From Microbulbifer agarilyticus (lineage in GTDB: Bacteria > Pseudomonadota > Gammaproteobacteria > Pseudomonadales > Cellvibrionaceae): a stretch of DNA of 64,000 nucleotides. The stretch covers positions 830,688 through 894,687 of the forward strand of contig NZ_JAHVKO010000003.1 of NCBI RefSeq assembly GCF_019800665.1, in the 5' to 3' direction. The position numbers and the translations under genes were made by a program. Below are positions 11,620 to 20,614 of this stretch, one piece after another (the stretch's first letter is position 1; every line of letters starts with the position of its first letter). Under the pieces are notes generated by a model. That model had not been told where the DNA came from and searched no databases. It worked only from the letters and a program-made list of their open reading frames with translations.

Positions 11620-12483
11620 ATGTCCGAGGTGGTTTCTTTGGCCGGTCTATCCGCTAATCGCTATACCCTGTTCAAGATTTTTAAGTACGTTGTGTACAGT
11701 TTGCTGGCGTACAACGTGTATGCGTTTTTCTTAGAAAACCACGCGGCCGCGGGTACCGTATTCGCCGATGGCATCAGCCTGGGCAAAATTATCGAGGCCT
11801 ATAACGATTCCATCGATACCCTGGCATGGGTGGTGCTGCTGCTGGTATTCGAATTGGAAACCTGGGTGCTGTCCGACGAGAAACTGAAGGGCGCAACCAA
11901 GTGGGCGCTGAACGCGGTGTCCGCGTTCTGTTACGTGTTTATTGTTTACTCCTTCTACGGTTACTTCTCCGAGATGGTGACCGTGACCAATCTTCTCCCT
12001 GCGTCGGCGGCAGCCTGTGACCTGGCGGCGAACGGCGGCTGGTCCATGGTGCTGGAACAGGATGACTATGTGGCGCTGACGGCGGCCAATTGTGGTTCGC
12101 TGGCGGATGCGAGCCTGCTGCAGCTGGCGGATGCGCAGGTTGTGGGCTCTGCGGAAGTCTGGCGTGAGATTCAGTGGCTGGCTTGGGTAGATGTGATTAA
12201 CTCCGGTGCCTGGCTGCTGGTGGTTGCGATTCTGACCTTTGATGTTTGGCTGCAGCTGCGTCACCAGCTGTCCGATTCCATCATGCGTTATTCCCAGGTC
12301 ATCAAAGGCATTCTCTACTTCACCCTGTTGCTGTGCGCGATCTACTGGGGCGTAAATGGCAGCTTCCTGGATTTCTGGGATGCCTTCCTGTGGCTGGTAG
12401 CGTTCTTCTTCATCGAGATGAACCTGTTCGAATGGCAGGCTGAGACAAGTACTGAGGCAAGTGTTGAGGGAAGCGCTGAGTAA
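11620..12483 (+). CDS. uncharacterised multi-pass membrane protein
   Basis: A 287-residue protein I do not recognise. It has about five hydrophobic spans: FKYVVYSLLAYNVYAFFLE, LAWVVLLLVFELETWVL, WALNAVSAFCYVFIVYSF, GAWLLVVAILTFDVWLQL and the pair ILYFTLLLCAIYWGV / FWDAFLWLVAFFFIEMNLF. Between spans three and four is a 70-residue extramembrane loop with two cysteines (ACDLAANGG and NCGSLAD) that could form a disulfide. Acidic residues lie inside or next to spans (VFELETW, FFFIEMNLFEW), which may matter for ion or proton handling. It stands alone, 205 bases after yhdP, and is followed by a GC-rich hairpin at 12519-12538 that may end its transcript. Confidence 0.7.
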   Translation: MSEVVSLAGLSANRYTLFKIFKYVVYSLLAYNVYAFFLENHAAAGTVFADGISLGKIIEAYNDSIDTLAWVVLLLVFELETWVLSDEKLKGATKWALNAVSAFCYVFIVYSFYGYFSEMVTVTNLLPASAAACDLAANGGWSMVLEQDDYVALTAANCGSLADASLLQLADAQVVGSAEVWREIQWLAWVDVINSGAWLLVVAILTFDVWLQLRHQLSDSIMRYSQVIKGILYFTLLLCAIYWGVNGSFLDFWDAFLWLVAFFFIEMNLFEWQAETSTEASVEGSAE

Positions 12484-12624
12484 CGGATAACTCGGGGGCG
12501 GGTGCTTTGTTCTGGTCCCGGTGGCGGTATCGCCACCGAGGCCAAATTCTGTGAGGCACGGACTAGGCGCCGCCCCTCAACCTAGTATCGGGCATCCGTG
12601 TTTTTGATGCCCTGAGCCTTTAAA

Positions 12625-12906
12625 TCAAGCGGTGCGGCTGGTCACTTCCAGCAGGTGATAACCAAACTGGGTTTTCACCGGGCCGTGTACCTTGTTCAAC
12701 TCATCGTTGAAAACCACCTTGTCGAATTCCGGCACCATCTGACCCTGACCGAATTCACCCAGGTCGCCGCCATTGCGGCCGGATGGGCACTTGGAATACT
12801 GCTGCGCAATTTTTCCGAAATCGGCGCCGTCTTCGATTTGCTTTTTCAGGTCCTGACACTGGGCTTCAGTTTCTACCAGAATGTGGCGTGCTGTTGCTCT
12901 TGGCAC
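12625..12906 (-). CDS. ppiC: parvulin-type peptidyl-prolyl isomerase
   Basis: A 93-residue single-domain parvulin, the same size as E. coli PpiC, with no signal peptide and so probably cytoplasmic. It isomerises peptidyl-proline bonds. Family motifs are present in order: ARHILVETEAQC near the N-terminus, FGKIAQQYSKCPSGRNGGDLGEF in the middle, and VKTQFGYHLLEVTSR at the C-terminus, with the active-site histidines in ARHIL and YHLLE. It is followed on the same strand by nothing close; the zinc peptidase gene upstream ends 76 bases before it. Confidence 0.94.
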   Translation of the reverse strand: MPRATARHILVETEAQCQDLKKQIEDGADFGKIAQQYSKCPSGRNGGDLGEFGQGQMVPEFDKVVFNDELNKVHGPVKTQFGYHLLEVTSRTA

Positions 12907-12981
12907 GGGTATCTCCCTATTTATTGGTGATGAAGTGTTTCTTGAGCGGCAAGCTTAGTGCTTAACGATCTCGGGCGCTAC

Positions 12982-13887
12982 TCACCGACCGGACAGCGCA
13001 GCAAACGTATTGCACTTGTTCACATCACCGGTACTAAATCCCTGGTTGAACCAGTAGGCCCGTTGTTCTGCGCTGCCGTGGGTAAATGCGTCGGGAGATA
13101 CGGCGCGGCCGGCGCGACGTTGCAGGTGGTCATCACCGACGGCCGCGGCCGCGCGCAACCCCTCTTCAACATCGCCGGGTTCCAGCATTTGCTTGTCGCG
13201 ATTGGCGTAAAACGCCCAAACGCCGGCATAGCAGTCTGCCTGTAGCTCCAGCATTACCGACAGCCGGTTTGCGGTGACTTTATCCGCGCGCATGCGCGCC
13301 TGCTGTATCTGGGCGGACGTACCCTGGAGGTTTTGCACATGGTGGCCAACCTCGTGGGCAATCACATAGGCGAAGGCGAAATCCCCGGGAGCCCCCAGTT
13401 TTTTCAGCTCGTTGAGGAAGCTCAGGTCCAGGTACACCTTCTGGTCACCGGGGCAGTAGAAGGGGCCTACCGCCGCAGAGCTCAAGCCGCAGGCGGAGCG
13501 CACCGCGTCGGTATACAGCACCAGCTTGGGCGCCGTGTACTGGGAGCCCGCCTGCTGGAAAATACCGCCCCACACGTCTTCGGTGGACCCGAGTACCACC
13601 GCAACAAATTCCGCCAGTTCGTCGGTGGCGCCGGGGGTACCCGGTGCGGTCTGCGAATCCGGGCCGAGGCTAGGGGATTCGGTTGTCTGCATGCCGCTAA
13701 ACAGGTTGCCGCCAAAGAAGTACAGGGCGGCGAGGGCGGCGAGAATCAGCCAGCCGGTTTTGCTGCGCAGCAGGAATGGGGCCAGCGCGAGCAGGTTGCC
13801 CATCCCTCCCAGGCCGCCGCCTCCTGGCGATTGTTCCCCGCGGCGGTCTTCAACATTCGAGCTTCTGCGACCCTGACGCCAACGCAT
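12982..13887 (-). CDS. ypfJ: YpfJ-family neutral zinc metallopeptidase
   Basis: A 301-residue membrane-anchored protein of the YpfJ/KPN_02809 neutral zinc metallopeptidase family. The N-terminus is charged and glycine-rich, followed by one helix (TGWLILAALAALYFFGG). The metal site is the HExxH in IAHEVGHHVQNLQG, with a downstream ELQADCYAGVW glutamate as probable third ligand. The family cuts or binds unknown envelope substrates. I chose ATG 13887 because a strong AAGAGGT lies six bases upstream; a longer frame begins at 13923. It is divergent from the LON-domain gene. Confidence 0.9.
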   Translation of the reverse strand: MRWRQGRRSSNVEDRRGEQSPGGGGLGGMGNLLALAPFLLRSKTGWLILAALAALYFFGGNLFSGMQTTESPSLGPDSQTAPGTPGATDELAEFVAVVLGSTEDVWGGIFQQAGSQYTAPKLVLYTDAVRSACGLSSAAVGPFYCPGDQKVYLDLSFLNELKKLGAPGDFAFAYVIAHEVGHHVQNLQGTSAQIQQARMRADKVTANRLSVMLELQADCYAGVWAFYANRDKQMLEPGDVEEGLRAAAAVGDDHLQRRAGRAVSPDAFTHGSAEQRAYWFNQGFSTGDVNKCNTFAALSGR

Positions 13888-14075
13888 GGTGATACCTCTT
13901 GATTCACGATCGTCGATGGGCAACCGCGTTGCTCATCTGCGATTTCACTTCGCATATAGTTCTGAGCATAGATCAGATGGCGCGATTTTTTGTTTGCGCG
14001 TCGGGAGATTATTCTTGTGCCATCCGCAGGAGTGGTATCGTTGTCCCATTCACGTTCAACCAGAGAGTCATCACT

Positions 14076-14651
14076 TTGTCCCTTATTCCGCTCTTTCCCC
14101 TCAACATGGCCCTGTTCCCCGGGGTGACGCTGCCGTTACGTATCTTCGAGCAGCGCTATCTGCGGTTGGTGACCGAATCCCTGAAGTCCGACACCGGCTT
14201 TGGGGTGGTGTTGATTCGTAGCGGCAAAGAGGTGGGTCCTTCGGAGGTGTGGCCGCTGGGGCTCTATGTCCGTGTGGTGGATTGGAGTCAGGGTGAAGAG
14301 GGGCTGCTGCATATTGACGTGGCCGGCGAGTCCCGCTTTCGCGTGCTGGAAACCCATCGCGAGGAGGACGGCCTACTGATGGCGGAAGTGGAGTGGTTGC
14401 CAGATGAAGAGTCCCACCCGGTGCCGGAGAGCTGTGACGGCCTGCTTGCGGTACTGAATGAGCTGAAGCAACACGCGGCAAGCCTGGCATTGAAATTTGC
14501 GCCGGTTGAGTCCGCGGAGGCCTTATCCTGGCAGCTGGCACAACTGCTGCCGCTGGAGGACGCGGCGCGAGTGGAACTGCTGGCAAGCCACGATCCGTTG
14601 GAGCGGCTGGCAAGTATCGCCGCCAACCTGGATCGTTGGGCTAAGGAGTAG
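14076..14651 (+). CDS. LON N-terminal (substrate-binding) domain protein
   Basis: About 191 residues forming a stand-alone Lon N-terminal domain without ATPase or protease parts. The defining motif SLIPLFPLNMALFPGVTLPLRI is at the very start, followed by YLRLVTESLKSDTGFGVVLI. Such proteins are widespread and their role is not settled; they may bind unfolded proteins or act as adaptors. The conserved start falls just after TTG 14076, preceded by AGAGAG; the frame stays open back to 13899 but the extra residues overlap the ypfJ promoter region and look non-coding. The family call is firm, the start moderately so. Confidence 0.87.
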   Translation: MSLIPLFPLNMALFPGVTLPLRIFEQRYLRLVTESLKSDTGFGVVLIRSGKEVGPSEVWPLGLYVRVVDWSQGEEGLLHIDVAGESRFRVLETHREEDGLLMAEVEWLPDEESHPVPESCDGLLAVLNELKQHAASLALKFAPVESAEALSWQLAQLLPLEDAARVELLASHDPLERLASIAANLDRWAKE

Positions 14652-14740
14652 CGGCAAAGGCGTCGGGCGTGTAGATCTCATTGTCAGGTCGCAATCGCTA
14701 TGCGCTGGGAAAACAGAACAATAAAAGCTGATAGAACACT

Positions 14741-17401
14741 ATGGAAAACCTTGTCCTGCTCGGCGTCCTGCTGGTCGTCACCATCATTGTCGGCGCATTC
14801 ATGGGGATATTTGCCTTCGCCGAGGTAAAACAGCTGCGCAGAGAGGTGCGCAACTTAACTGTGCGGTTGGACGAAGTAACCGGAGCGCAACATAAAGCCC
14901 CAAGCCAAAAACCCAGTGCTGCCAGCGACATCGAGGTGCGCTCCACCGCTGCGCAGTTCCCACCAGAAATCGATACGCTCGAACTGAATCTTGATGTGGA
15001 TCCGCCTGCGCAGGCAACGCAGCGGAAACCCCGTAGCCAGCGCTGGGCCAGGCAACCCGAGAAGCGTTCGCCCGCAGGGCCCACCTCAGGCGGTCGTTTC
15101 TTCGCGAATTTGCAGAAGAACTGGATGGTGTGGCTCGGCGGTGCCTGTGTGGCGCTATCCGGAGTATTTCTTGCCCGCTACGGTATCGAGCAGGGAATGC
15201 TCGGGCCCAAGGTCAGGGTGGTAATGGGACTGGTAACGGCGCTTGCGCTGTATATTGCGGCGGAAGTGTTGCGCCGTAAAACCGGAGGTACCCACCCGAC
15301 CTTTGCCGCCCTCGCCGGCGGTGGTGCCATAACCGCATTTGCGGCCGTTCTTTCCGCGGTGCACCTGTATCACTTTATCGAGCCCGGCATGGCGTTTGGT
15401 GCCCTGGCGCTGGTGGCGCTGGTGACCATGTGGCTCGCGCGCTTGCACGGCCCGGTACTGGCCGCGATCGGCATGCTCGGTGCTTATTCGGTGCCGATTC
15501 TGGTCTCCAGCGATTCCGGCAACGTGCTTGGGGCGATGGTGTACGCGCTTATCATCTCCGCATCGGTATTGCTGCTGCTGCGCCACGTCTATCGCAGTTG
15601 GCTCTGGCTTGGGTTGTTGGCCGGCGCACTGTTGTGGTGGCTGGTTTCCCTGGCTGGACATCAGGCCGATGGTTGGCGCGGCCCCTACTTGGCGGTAGTC
15701 GCTTACCTGATTTTGGCCGTTATCCCCCGGGACTGGTTACTGCGTTTGCGTATTCCGGATGAGAGTAAGCAGGGCGCACTGGTACTTCCCAGTCTGCTGT
15801 TACTGGTTGCCGCGCAGTGCATATCCATTCTGCGTGAAGGTTTTCTGTCTTCGGCAATTTGGGCCTGGAGTCCGCTCGCTATTGTGACCTTGCTGGCCGC
15901 ACGCCAGACCCCGCGCCTGGCACCGGTGCCATGGGTGCTATTTCTCGGGCAGGTGGCGGCGTGGTTCGCCAACCAGGTTGGCGGTGAGCCCTTGCGCCTG
16001 TCGCCATTGGCTCCCGATCTACACAGCCCATTTTTGACCTACCTGCTGGTGAACACGCTGCTGTTTAGTGGCTTTGCCGTTTTCAACTATTTCGCGGTGG
16101 GCAGTGGCGAGAGTAAAGAGCGTACGGTCACCGCGGCCTGGTGGGCGTCGCTGGCGGTGATGGCGCCACTGTTGTCATTGTTGTTGGGGTATTCCCTTGC
16201 CGCGGACTTCCTGCCGCGGTACCTGTGGTGTCTGTATGCGGCGATATTCGGCGCCATCTTTATGTTCCTCGGCAGTCGTGGCGTAGGTAAACATTGGTCG
16301 CGGGGCATGGTGGTGTGGTTGTTTATCGCCGCCCACTTCGCCTACAGCCTGGCGGTGTGCCTGTGGCTGAAACAGGCGAGCCTTACCCTGGCGCTCGCGC
16401 TGCAGGCGATATCTCTGGCGTGGGTGATTCGTCGCTTTGATATGCCTGCGCTCGGCTGGTTGTTGAAGGCCGTATTGCTGGTAGTGGTAGCGCGACTGAC
16501 CTTAAACCCATGGCTACTCAGTTATGAAAACGTCGCTCACTGGTCGCTGTGGACCTATGGCGGTGCGACCTTGTGTGCCTGGATCGCGGCGCGCTTGCTT
16601 TCCTCTTCTCAGCCGGCGGATTCGGCGCAGGCGGGCTTGGCACGCTGGGCGGAAGCAGCCGCTCTGCACCTCCTGGTGCTTACCCTGTGGGCCGAGTGCC
16701 GTTACTGGCTCTACAGTGGGAATGCGCTCGCTGCCGAGTTTAGTTTTACCGAGGCCGTGATCGATATGTGGCTGTTTACCTGCCTGGGCCTTGTCTATTA
16801 CCGCAAGAGTTTGCTCAGCGGCCGCTTTGGCCGCTGGTACGACGGCTATGGTCGCGTACTGATGCTGGCCGGGCTGGCCTGTTACGTCGGGATTCTGCTG
16901 GCGACCGCATTGAGCTCGCCCTGGGTGTGGCGCGGCATTGGCGAGCGCCCGCTGCTCAATATGCTGATACCGGCGTTTGCCGGGCCCGTGTTACTGGCAG
17001 TACTGGCCAGTCGCTACTACCTGCCCAGTGTGCGCCGGTTCGCCGGGCTGTTGGCGGCACTGGCGGCGTTTGTGTGGGTTTCACTTGAGGTGCGACACCT
17101 GTGGCAAGGCAGTATCCGCCTCGATGTCTCGGCAAGCACCGGCGAGCTCTATACCTATTCGGCGGTGTGGCTGGCACTGGCGGTAACCGCGATCCTGCTC
17201 GCGAGTTGGCGTGGCTGGCGCAGCTGTTATCAGGGCGGAATGGCGCTACTGGCACTGGTAATCGTCAAGCTGTTTTTGGTGGATATGTCGGGCCTTGAGG
17301 GGCTGCTGCGGGTGGCCTCGTTTATGGGAATGGGGCTCGCACTGCTGGGGATCGCCTATCTCCACCAGAAATTGGGGGTGAAACCGCAGGATTCCGCTTA
17401 A
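14741..17401 (+). CDS. DUF2339 polytopic membrane protein
   Basis: A large membrane protein of 886 residues. A first helix and short coiled region (FAEVKQLRREVRNLTVRLDEV) lead to a charged linker, then more than 20 hydrophobic helices to the C-terminus. The segment NWMVWLGGACVALSGVFLARYGIEQG, followed by GLVTALALYIAAEVLRRK, is typical of DUF2339 proteins. No enzymatic motif is visible and the function of the family is unknown. It ends at a strong terminator (17437-17470), so it is probably a single-gene transcript. A transporter or flippase role would be a guess. Confidence 0.85.
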   Translation: MENLVLLGVLLVVTIIVGAFMGIFAFAEVKQLRREVRNLTVRLDEVTGAQHKAPSQKPSAASDIEVRSTAAQFPPEIDTLELNLDVDPPAQATQRKPRSQRWARQPEKRSPAGPTSGGRFFANLQKNWMVWLGGACVALSGVFLARYGIEQGMLGPKVRVVMGLVTALALYIAAEVLRRKTGGTHPTFAALAGGGAITAFAAVLSAVHLYHFIEPGMAFGALALVALVTMWLARLHGPVLAAIGMLGAYSVPILVSSDSGNVLGAMVYALIISASVLLLLRHVYRSWLWLGLLAGALLWWLVSLAGHQADGWRGPYLAVVAYLILAVIPRDWLLRLRIPDESKQGALVLPSLLLLVAAQCISILREGFLSSAIWAWSPLAIVTLLAARQTPRLAPVPWVLFLGQVAAWFANQVGGEPLRLSPLAPDLHSPFLTYLLVNTLLFSGFAVFNYFAVGSGESKERTVTAAWWASLAVMAPLLSLLLGYSLAADFLPRYLWCLYAAIFGAIFMFLGSRGVGKHWSRGMVVWLFIAAHFAYSLAVCLWLKQASLTLALALQAISLAWVIRRFDMPALGWLLKAVLLVVVARLTLNPWLLSYENVAHWSLWTYGGATLCAWIAARLLSSSQPADSAQAGLARWAEAAALHLLVLTLWAECRYWLYSGNALAAEFSFTEAVIDMWLFTCLGLVYYRKSLLSGRFGRWYDGYGRVLMLAGLACYVGILLATALSSPWVWRGIGERPLLNMLIPAFAGPVLLAVLASRYYLPSVRRFAGLLAALAAFVWVSLEVRHLWQGSIRLDVSASTGELYTYSAVWLALAVTAILLASWRGWRSCYQGGMALLALVIVKLFLVDMSGLEGLLRVASFMGMGLALLGIAYLHQKLGVKPQDSA

Positions 17402-17436
17402 CTCGAGCCGATCCAGGCCAAGACAGGCCATTTTTT

Positions 17437-17470
17437 GGCCGCGCTTGCGGTATACTGCGCGGCCTTTTTC
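17437..17470 (+). terminator. rho-independent terminator after the DUF2339 gene
   Basis: A perfect GGCCGCGC / GCGCGGCC stem (17437-17444 with 17457-17464) is followed by a T run. The loop contains TATACT, which resembles a -10 box, so the sequence may overlap the promoter region of proA, but no matching -35 box is evident. Confidence 0.75.
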
Positions 17471-17598
17471 CGGCGGCTTTTTTCCGACAGCTTTCTTTTT
17501 TGGCGGGAATGGCGAGTCGCGTCGCCGGTTACAGGACAAAATGACGCGGGGCTGGTAATGGTCCCGGACCGATAGCGTGTAATGCATGGAGATTAGCA

Positions 17599-18894
17599 GT
17601 GAACAGTGTCAGTGCCACCGAGCAGCAGGGCAGTCAACAAAGTACTGAGCAGAAGATGCAGGCCATGGGCCGCGCCGCGCGCGCAGCAGCCCGTCTGATG
17701 GCTCGCGCCGACACTGGAGTTAAGAACGCTGCACTCAAGGCCATCGCCGCGGAACTGGATAGCCAGCGACCGCAACTGGCGGCGGCCAACGCCCAGGACA
17801 TGCAGAACGGCCGCGATAACGGCCTGGACGCGGCCCTGTTGGACCGCCTGGAACTGAACGACGCGCGCATCGACGCGATGATCGAAGGGCTGCTGCAAAT
17901 CGCAGAACTGCCCGACCCGGTGGGTGAGGTCAGCGACCTCAAGTACCGTCCCAGTGGCATTCAGCTTGGCAAAATGCGCGTGCCGCTCGGGGTGGTTGGG
18001 ATTATTTACGAATCCCGCCCGAACGTGACCATCGATGCCGCCAGCCTGTGCCTGAAGTCGGGTAACGCCACTATCTTGCGCGGTGGCAGCGAAGCGCTGC
18101 ACTCCAACGGCGCTATTGCCGTGTGTATTACCGCTGGTCTCAAGCAGGTGGGTTTGCCGGAAGCGGCGGTGCAGGTGGTGGGCACCACCGATCGCGCTGC
18201 GGTGGGCGCACTGATTTCGATGCCGGAGTATGTGGACGTGATCGTACCGCGCGGTGGCAAGGGGCTGATTGAACGCATCAGCCGCGAGGCCCGGGTTCCG
18301 GTGATCAAGCATCTCGATGGTATCTGCCACGTGTACCTGGATGACCGGGCGGATACCGAGAAGGCATTTAATATTGCGCTAAATGCCAAGACCCATCGCT
18401 ACGGCGTATGCAATGCGATGGAGACCCTGTTGGTGGCTGAGGCGGTGGCGGCAGAGTTCCTGCCGCGTCTGGCCGCGGCTTACGGTGAAAAAGGTGTTGA
18501 GCTGCGCGGCTGCGAAAAAACACGTTCGATTCTGCCGCAGGCATTGCCCGCCACTGAGGAAGACTGGGGTACGGAATATTTGGCCCCGATACTGTCAATT
18601 CGTGTGGTGGCGGATATGGACGCGGCGATGGAACACATTGCGCAGTACAGCTCCGGCCACACCGAAGCGATCGTTACCGAGGACTACACCCGCGCCCGCC
18701 GGTTTATGGCGGAGGTGGATTCCAGTTCCGTGATCGTCAATGCGTCCACGCGTTTTGCCGACGGTTTCGAGTACGGTCTGGGTGCGGAAATCGGTATCAG
18801 CACCGATAAAATCCATGCCCGCGGCCCGGTGGGCCTGGAAGGCCTGACCTCGCAAAAATGGATTGTGTTCGGGGACGGGCAAATTCGTCAATGA
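17599..18894 (+). CDS. proA: gamma-glutamyl phosphate reductase
   Basis: ProA, 431 residues, carries out the second step of proline synthesis: NADPH-dependent reduction of gamma-glutamyl phosphate to glutamate semialdehyde in the cytoplasm. Typical stretches are [31 protein letters not shown] split across residues 117-150, [13 protein letters not shown], and the catalytic cysteine in [16 protein letters not shown] 17599 is preceded by GGAG at a good distance. The stop codon overlaps the nadD start (ATGA), so proA and nadD are translationally coupled. No proB is in this window. Confidence 0.97.
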   Translation: MNSVSATEQQGSQQSTEQKMQAMGRAARAAARLMARADTGVKNAALKAIAAELDSQRPQLAAANAQDMQNGRDNGLDAALLDRLELNDARIDAMIEGLLQIAELPDPVGEVSDLKYRPSGIQLGKMRVPLGVVGIIYESRPNVTIDAASLCLKSGNATILRGGSEALHSNGAIAVCITAGLKQVGLPEAAVQVVGTTDRAAVGALISMPEYVDVIVPRGGKGLIERISREARVPVIKHLDGICHVYLDDRADTEKAFNIALNAKTHRYGVCNAMETLLVAEAVAAEFLPRLAAAYGEKGVELRGCEKTRSILPQALPATEEDWGTEYLAPILSIRVVADMDAAMEHIAQYSSGHTEAIVTEDYTRARRFMAEVDSSSVIVNASTRFADGFEYGLGAEIGISTDKIHARGPVGLEGLTSQKWIVFGDGQIRQ

Positions 18895-19547
18895 GTTCGC
18901 ACTCGTCAAAAACCCTGGCGCTGTTCGGCGGGACCTTTGACCCGATTCACTTCGGCCATCTGCGTATGGCACTGGAGCTGAAGCAGTCGCTGGGTTTTGA
19001 CGAAATGCGCCTGCTGCCGTCGCACCAGCCCGCACACCGCGCGGCGCCCGGTGTTACGGCAGAAAAGCGTCGGGATATGCTGGCATTAGCTCTGGAAGAT
19101 TGTCCGGAGCTGGTGCTGGACATACGCGAGCTGCTGCGTGCCGGCCCCACGTATACCGTGGATACGCTGGAAGAGTTGCGCGGTGAGTTGGGCACTGAGC
19201 TGTCGATCTCCTTCTGCATGGGGATGGATTCCCTGCTGGGGCTGCCCAGCTGGCACCGCTGGCAGCGATTGCTGGAGCTGGCCCACCTGGTGGTGGTGGC
19301 GCGGCCAGGTTGGGAGATACCGGCAAGCGGGCAGGTCGCGGACCTGCTGGCGGCCCAGCACGGTGAGCTGGCGGACATTCAACAGCAACCGGCCGGCAAA
19401 ATTCTGGTGCAGGAGCGGCGTTTACTGCCTATTTCTGCCACCGATATTCGCAACCAAATACACAGTGGTCGCTCCCCGCAGTTTTTACTGCCGGAGCGGG
19501 TGCTGGACTACATTCAATCTCAAGGGCTCTATCAACAAGAGCGTTAA
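18891..19547 (+). CDS. nadD: nicotinate-nucleotide adenylyltransferase
   Basis: NadD, about 218 residues, transfers AMP from ATP to nicotinate mononucleotide in NAD synthesis. The nucleotidyltransferase motif [15 protein letters not shown] is at the N-terminus and the second signature [12 protein letters not shown] near the C-terminus. The start [14 protein letters not shown] at 18891 overlaps the proA stop by four bases. It is followed by rsfS and rlmH, an order conserved in many gammaproteobacteria. Confidence 0.96.
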   Translation: MSSHSSKTLALFGGTFDPIHFGHLRMALELKQSLGFDEMRLLPSHQPAHRAAPGVTAEKRRDMLALALEDCPELVLDIRELLRAGPTYTVDTLEELRGELGTELSISFCMGMDSLLGLPSWHRWQRLLELAHLVVVARPGWEIPASGQVADLLAAQHGELADIQQQPAGKILVQERRLLPISATDIRNQIHSGRSPQFLLPERVLDYIQSQGLYQQER

Positions 19548-19580
19548 AACGGTGGAGCACAGGCTCCCGATACAGGTGTT

Positions 19581-19943
19581 ATGACTGATATCAAATCAAT
19601 TGCGGTAAACGCACTGGAAGACCTCAAGGGCAAAGACATTGTTTCCATGGACGTGTCTGGACTCAGCGATGTGATGGAAACCCTGATCATCTGCACGGGT
19701 ACCTCTAACCGTCAGGTGAAATCCCTGGCCAACAATGTGGTCGAGGATGGTAAGGAAGCCGGTATTCGCCCTATCGGTGTCGAGGGTATGGACACGGGTG
19801 AGTGGGTACTGGTGGATTACGGTGACGTGGTGGTGCACGTGATGCAGGCGGAGACCCGCGGCTTCTACGATCTGGAAAAGCTCTGGTCCATGACCCCGAA
19901 CACCCGCGAAGATGCGGACGGTTCCGACCCTCACCAAGACTGA
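19581..19943 (+). CDS. rsfS: ribosomal silencing factor RsfS
   Basis: RsfS (formerly YbeB/Iojap), 120 residues. It binds ribosomal protein uL14 and blocks subunit joining during starvation. Family features are ALEDLKGKDIVSMDV near the N-terminus, IICTGTSNRQVKSLANNV and the C-terminal DYGDVVVHVM with FYDLEKLWSM. It sits 33 bases after nadD and 36 before rlmH. Confidence 0.96.
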   Translation: MTDIKSIAVNALEDLKGKDIVSMDVSGLSDVMETLIICTGTSNRQVKSLANNVVEDGKEAGIRPIGVEGMDTGEWVLVDYGDVVVHVMQAETRGFYDLEKLWSMTPNTREDADGSDPHQD

Positions 19944-19979
19944 TCAAGTCAGTTTGTCTCTCGTGAAGATACGATCCTC

Positions 19980-20456
19980 GTGAAGATCAAAATAATCGCT
20001 GCCGGCGGCAAGATGCCCGGGTGGGTGCAGGAGGGGTACAACGAGTACGCCAAGCGCCTGCCGCGGGAACTGACCCTGGAAATGGTCGAGATCCCGCTGG
20101 GCAACCGCGGCCAGAAAAACTCCCCCGCGCTGGTGGAGAAAGCCCGCCAGAAAGAGGGGGAGGCGATGCTCGCTGCCATCCAACCTCGTGAACATGTGGT
20201 CGCTCTGGAAGTGAAGGGCAAGTCCTGGAGCACGGAGCAGTTGTCTCGCGAGCTGGCGGGCTGGCAGATGGGCGGCGACAACGTATGCCTGCTGATCGGC
20301 GGGCCCGACGGTCTGGCGCCGGAGTGCGTGGCGCGCGCGAATCAGAAGTGGTCGCTGTCGGCGCTGACCATGCCACACCCGCTGGTGCGCGTACTGCTGG
20401 CTGAACAGCTCTACCGCGCTTGGACACTGCTAGCGGGTCACCCATATCACAAGTGA
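19980..20456 (+). CDS. rlmH: 23S rRNA pseudouridine(1915) N3-methyltransferase
   Basis: RlmH, 158 residues, a SPOUT-fold methyltransferase that uses SAM to methylate pseudouridine 1915 in helix 69 of 23S rRNA. The knot motif [15 protein letters not shown] and the C-terminal [22 protein letters not shown] are diagnostic, and the protein ends in HPYHK as expected. The GTG start is duplicated upstream: an 11-base direct repeat (19960-19970 and 19977-19987) creates a six-codon mini-ORF ending on the rlmH start, which may couple translation. Confidence 0.96.
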   Translation: MKIKIIAAGGKMPGWVQEGYNEYAKRLPRELTLEMVEIPLGNRGQKNSPALVEKARQKEGEAMLAAIQPREHVVALEVKGKSWSTEQLSRELAGWQMGGDNVCLLIGGPDGLAPECVARANQKWSLSALTMPHPLVRVLLAEQLYRAWTLLAGHPYHK

Positions 20457-20614
20457 ACCGGTGCCCGTGAGCGGGGTCTCAGTAGCTGGATAACCGTGCC
20501 TATTGATGCACTGTAAATCCCTGCAACGAGCAGTGGTTTACTTCCGCAGGGACAGCAAACTTGTGTACACTTCGTGGTCATTTTCGCGCCACCGAATAAC
20601 CTGTATTCACCAGC

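Noticed and set aside
12519..12538. CGGTGGCG/CGCCACCG hairpin as a firm terminator
   Set aside because: Perfect stem, but no T run follows, so it was mentioned but not called.
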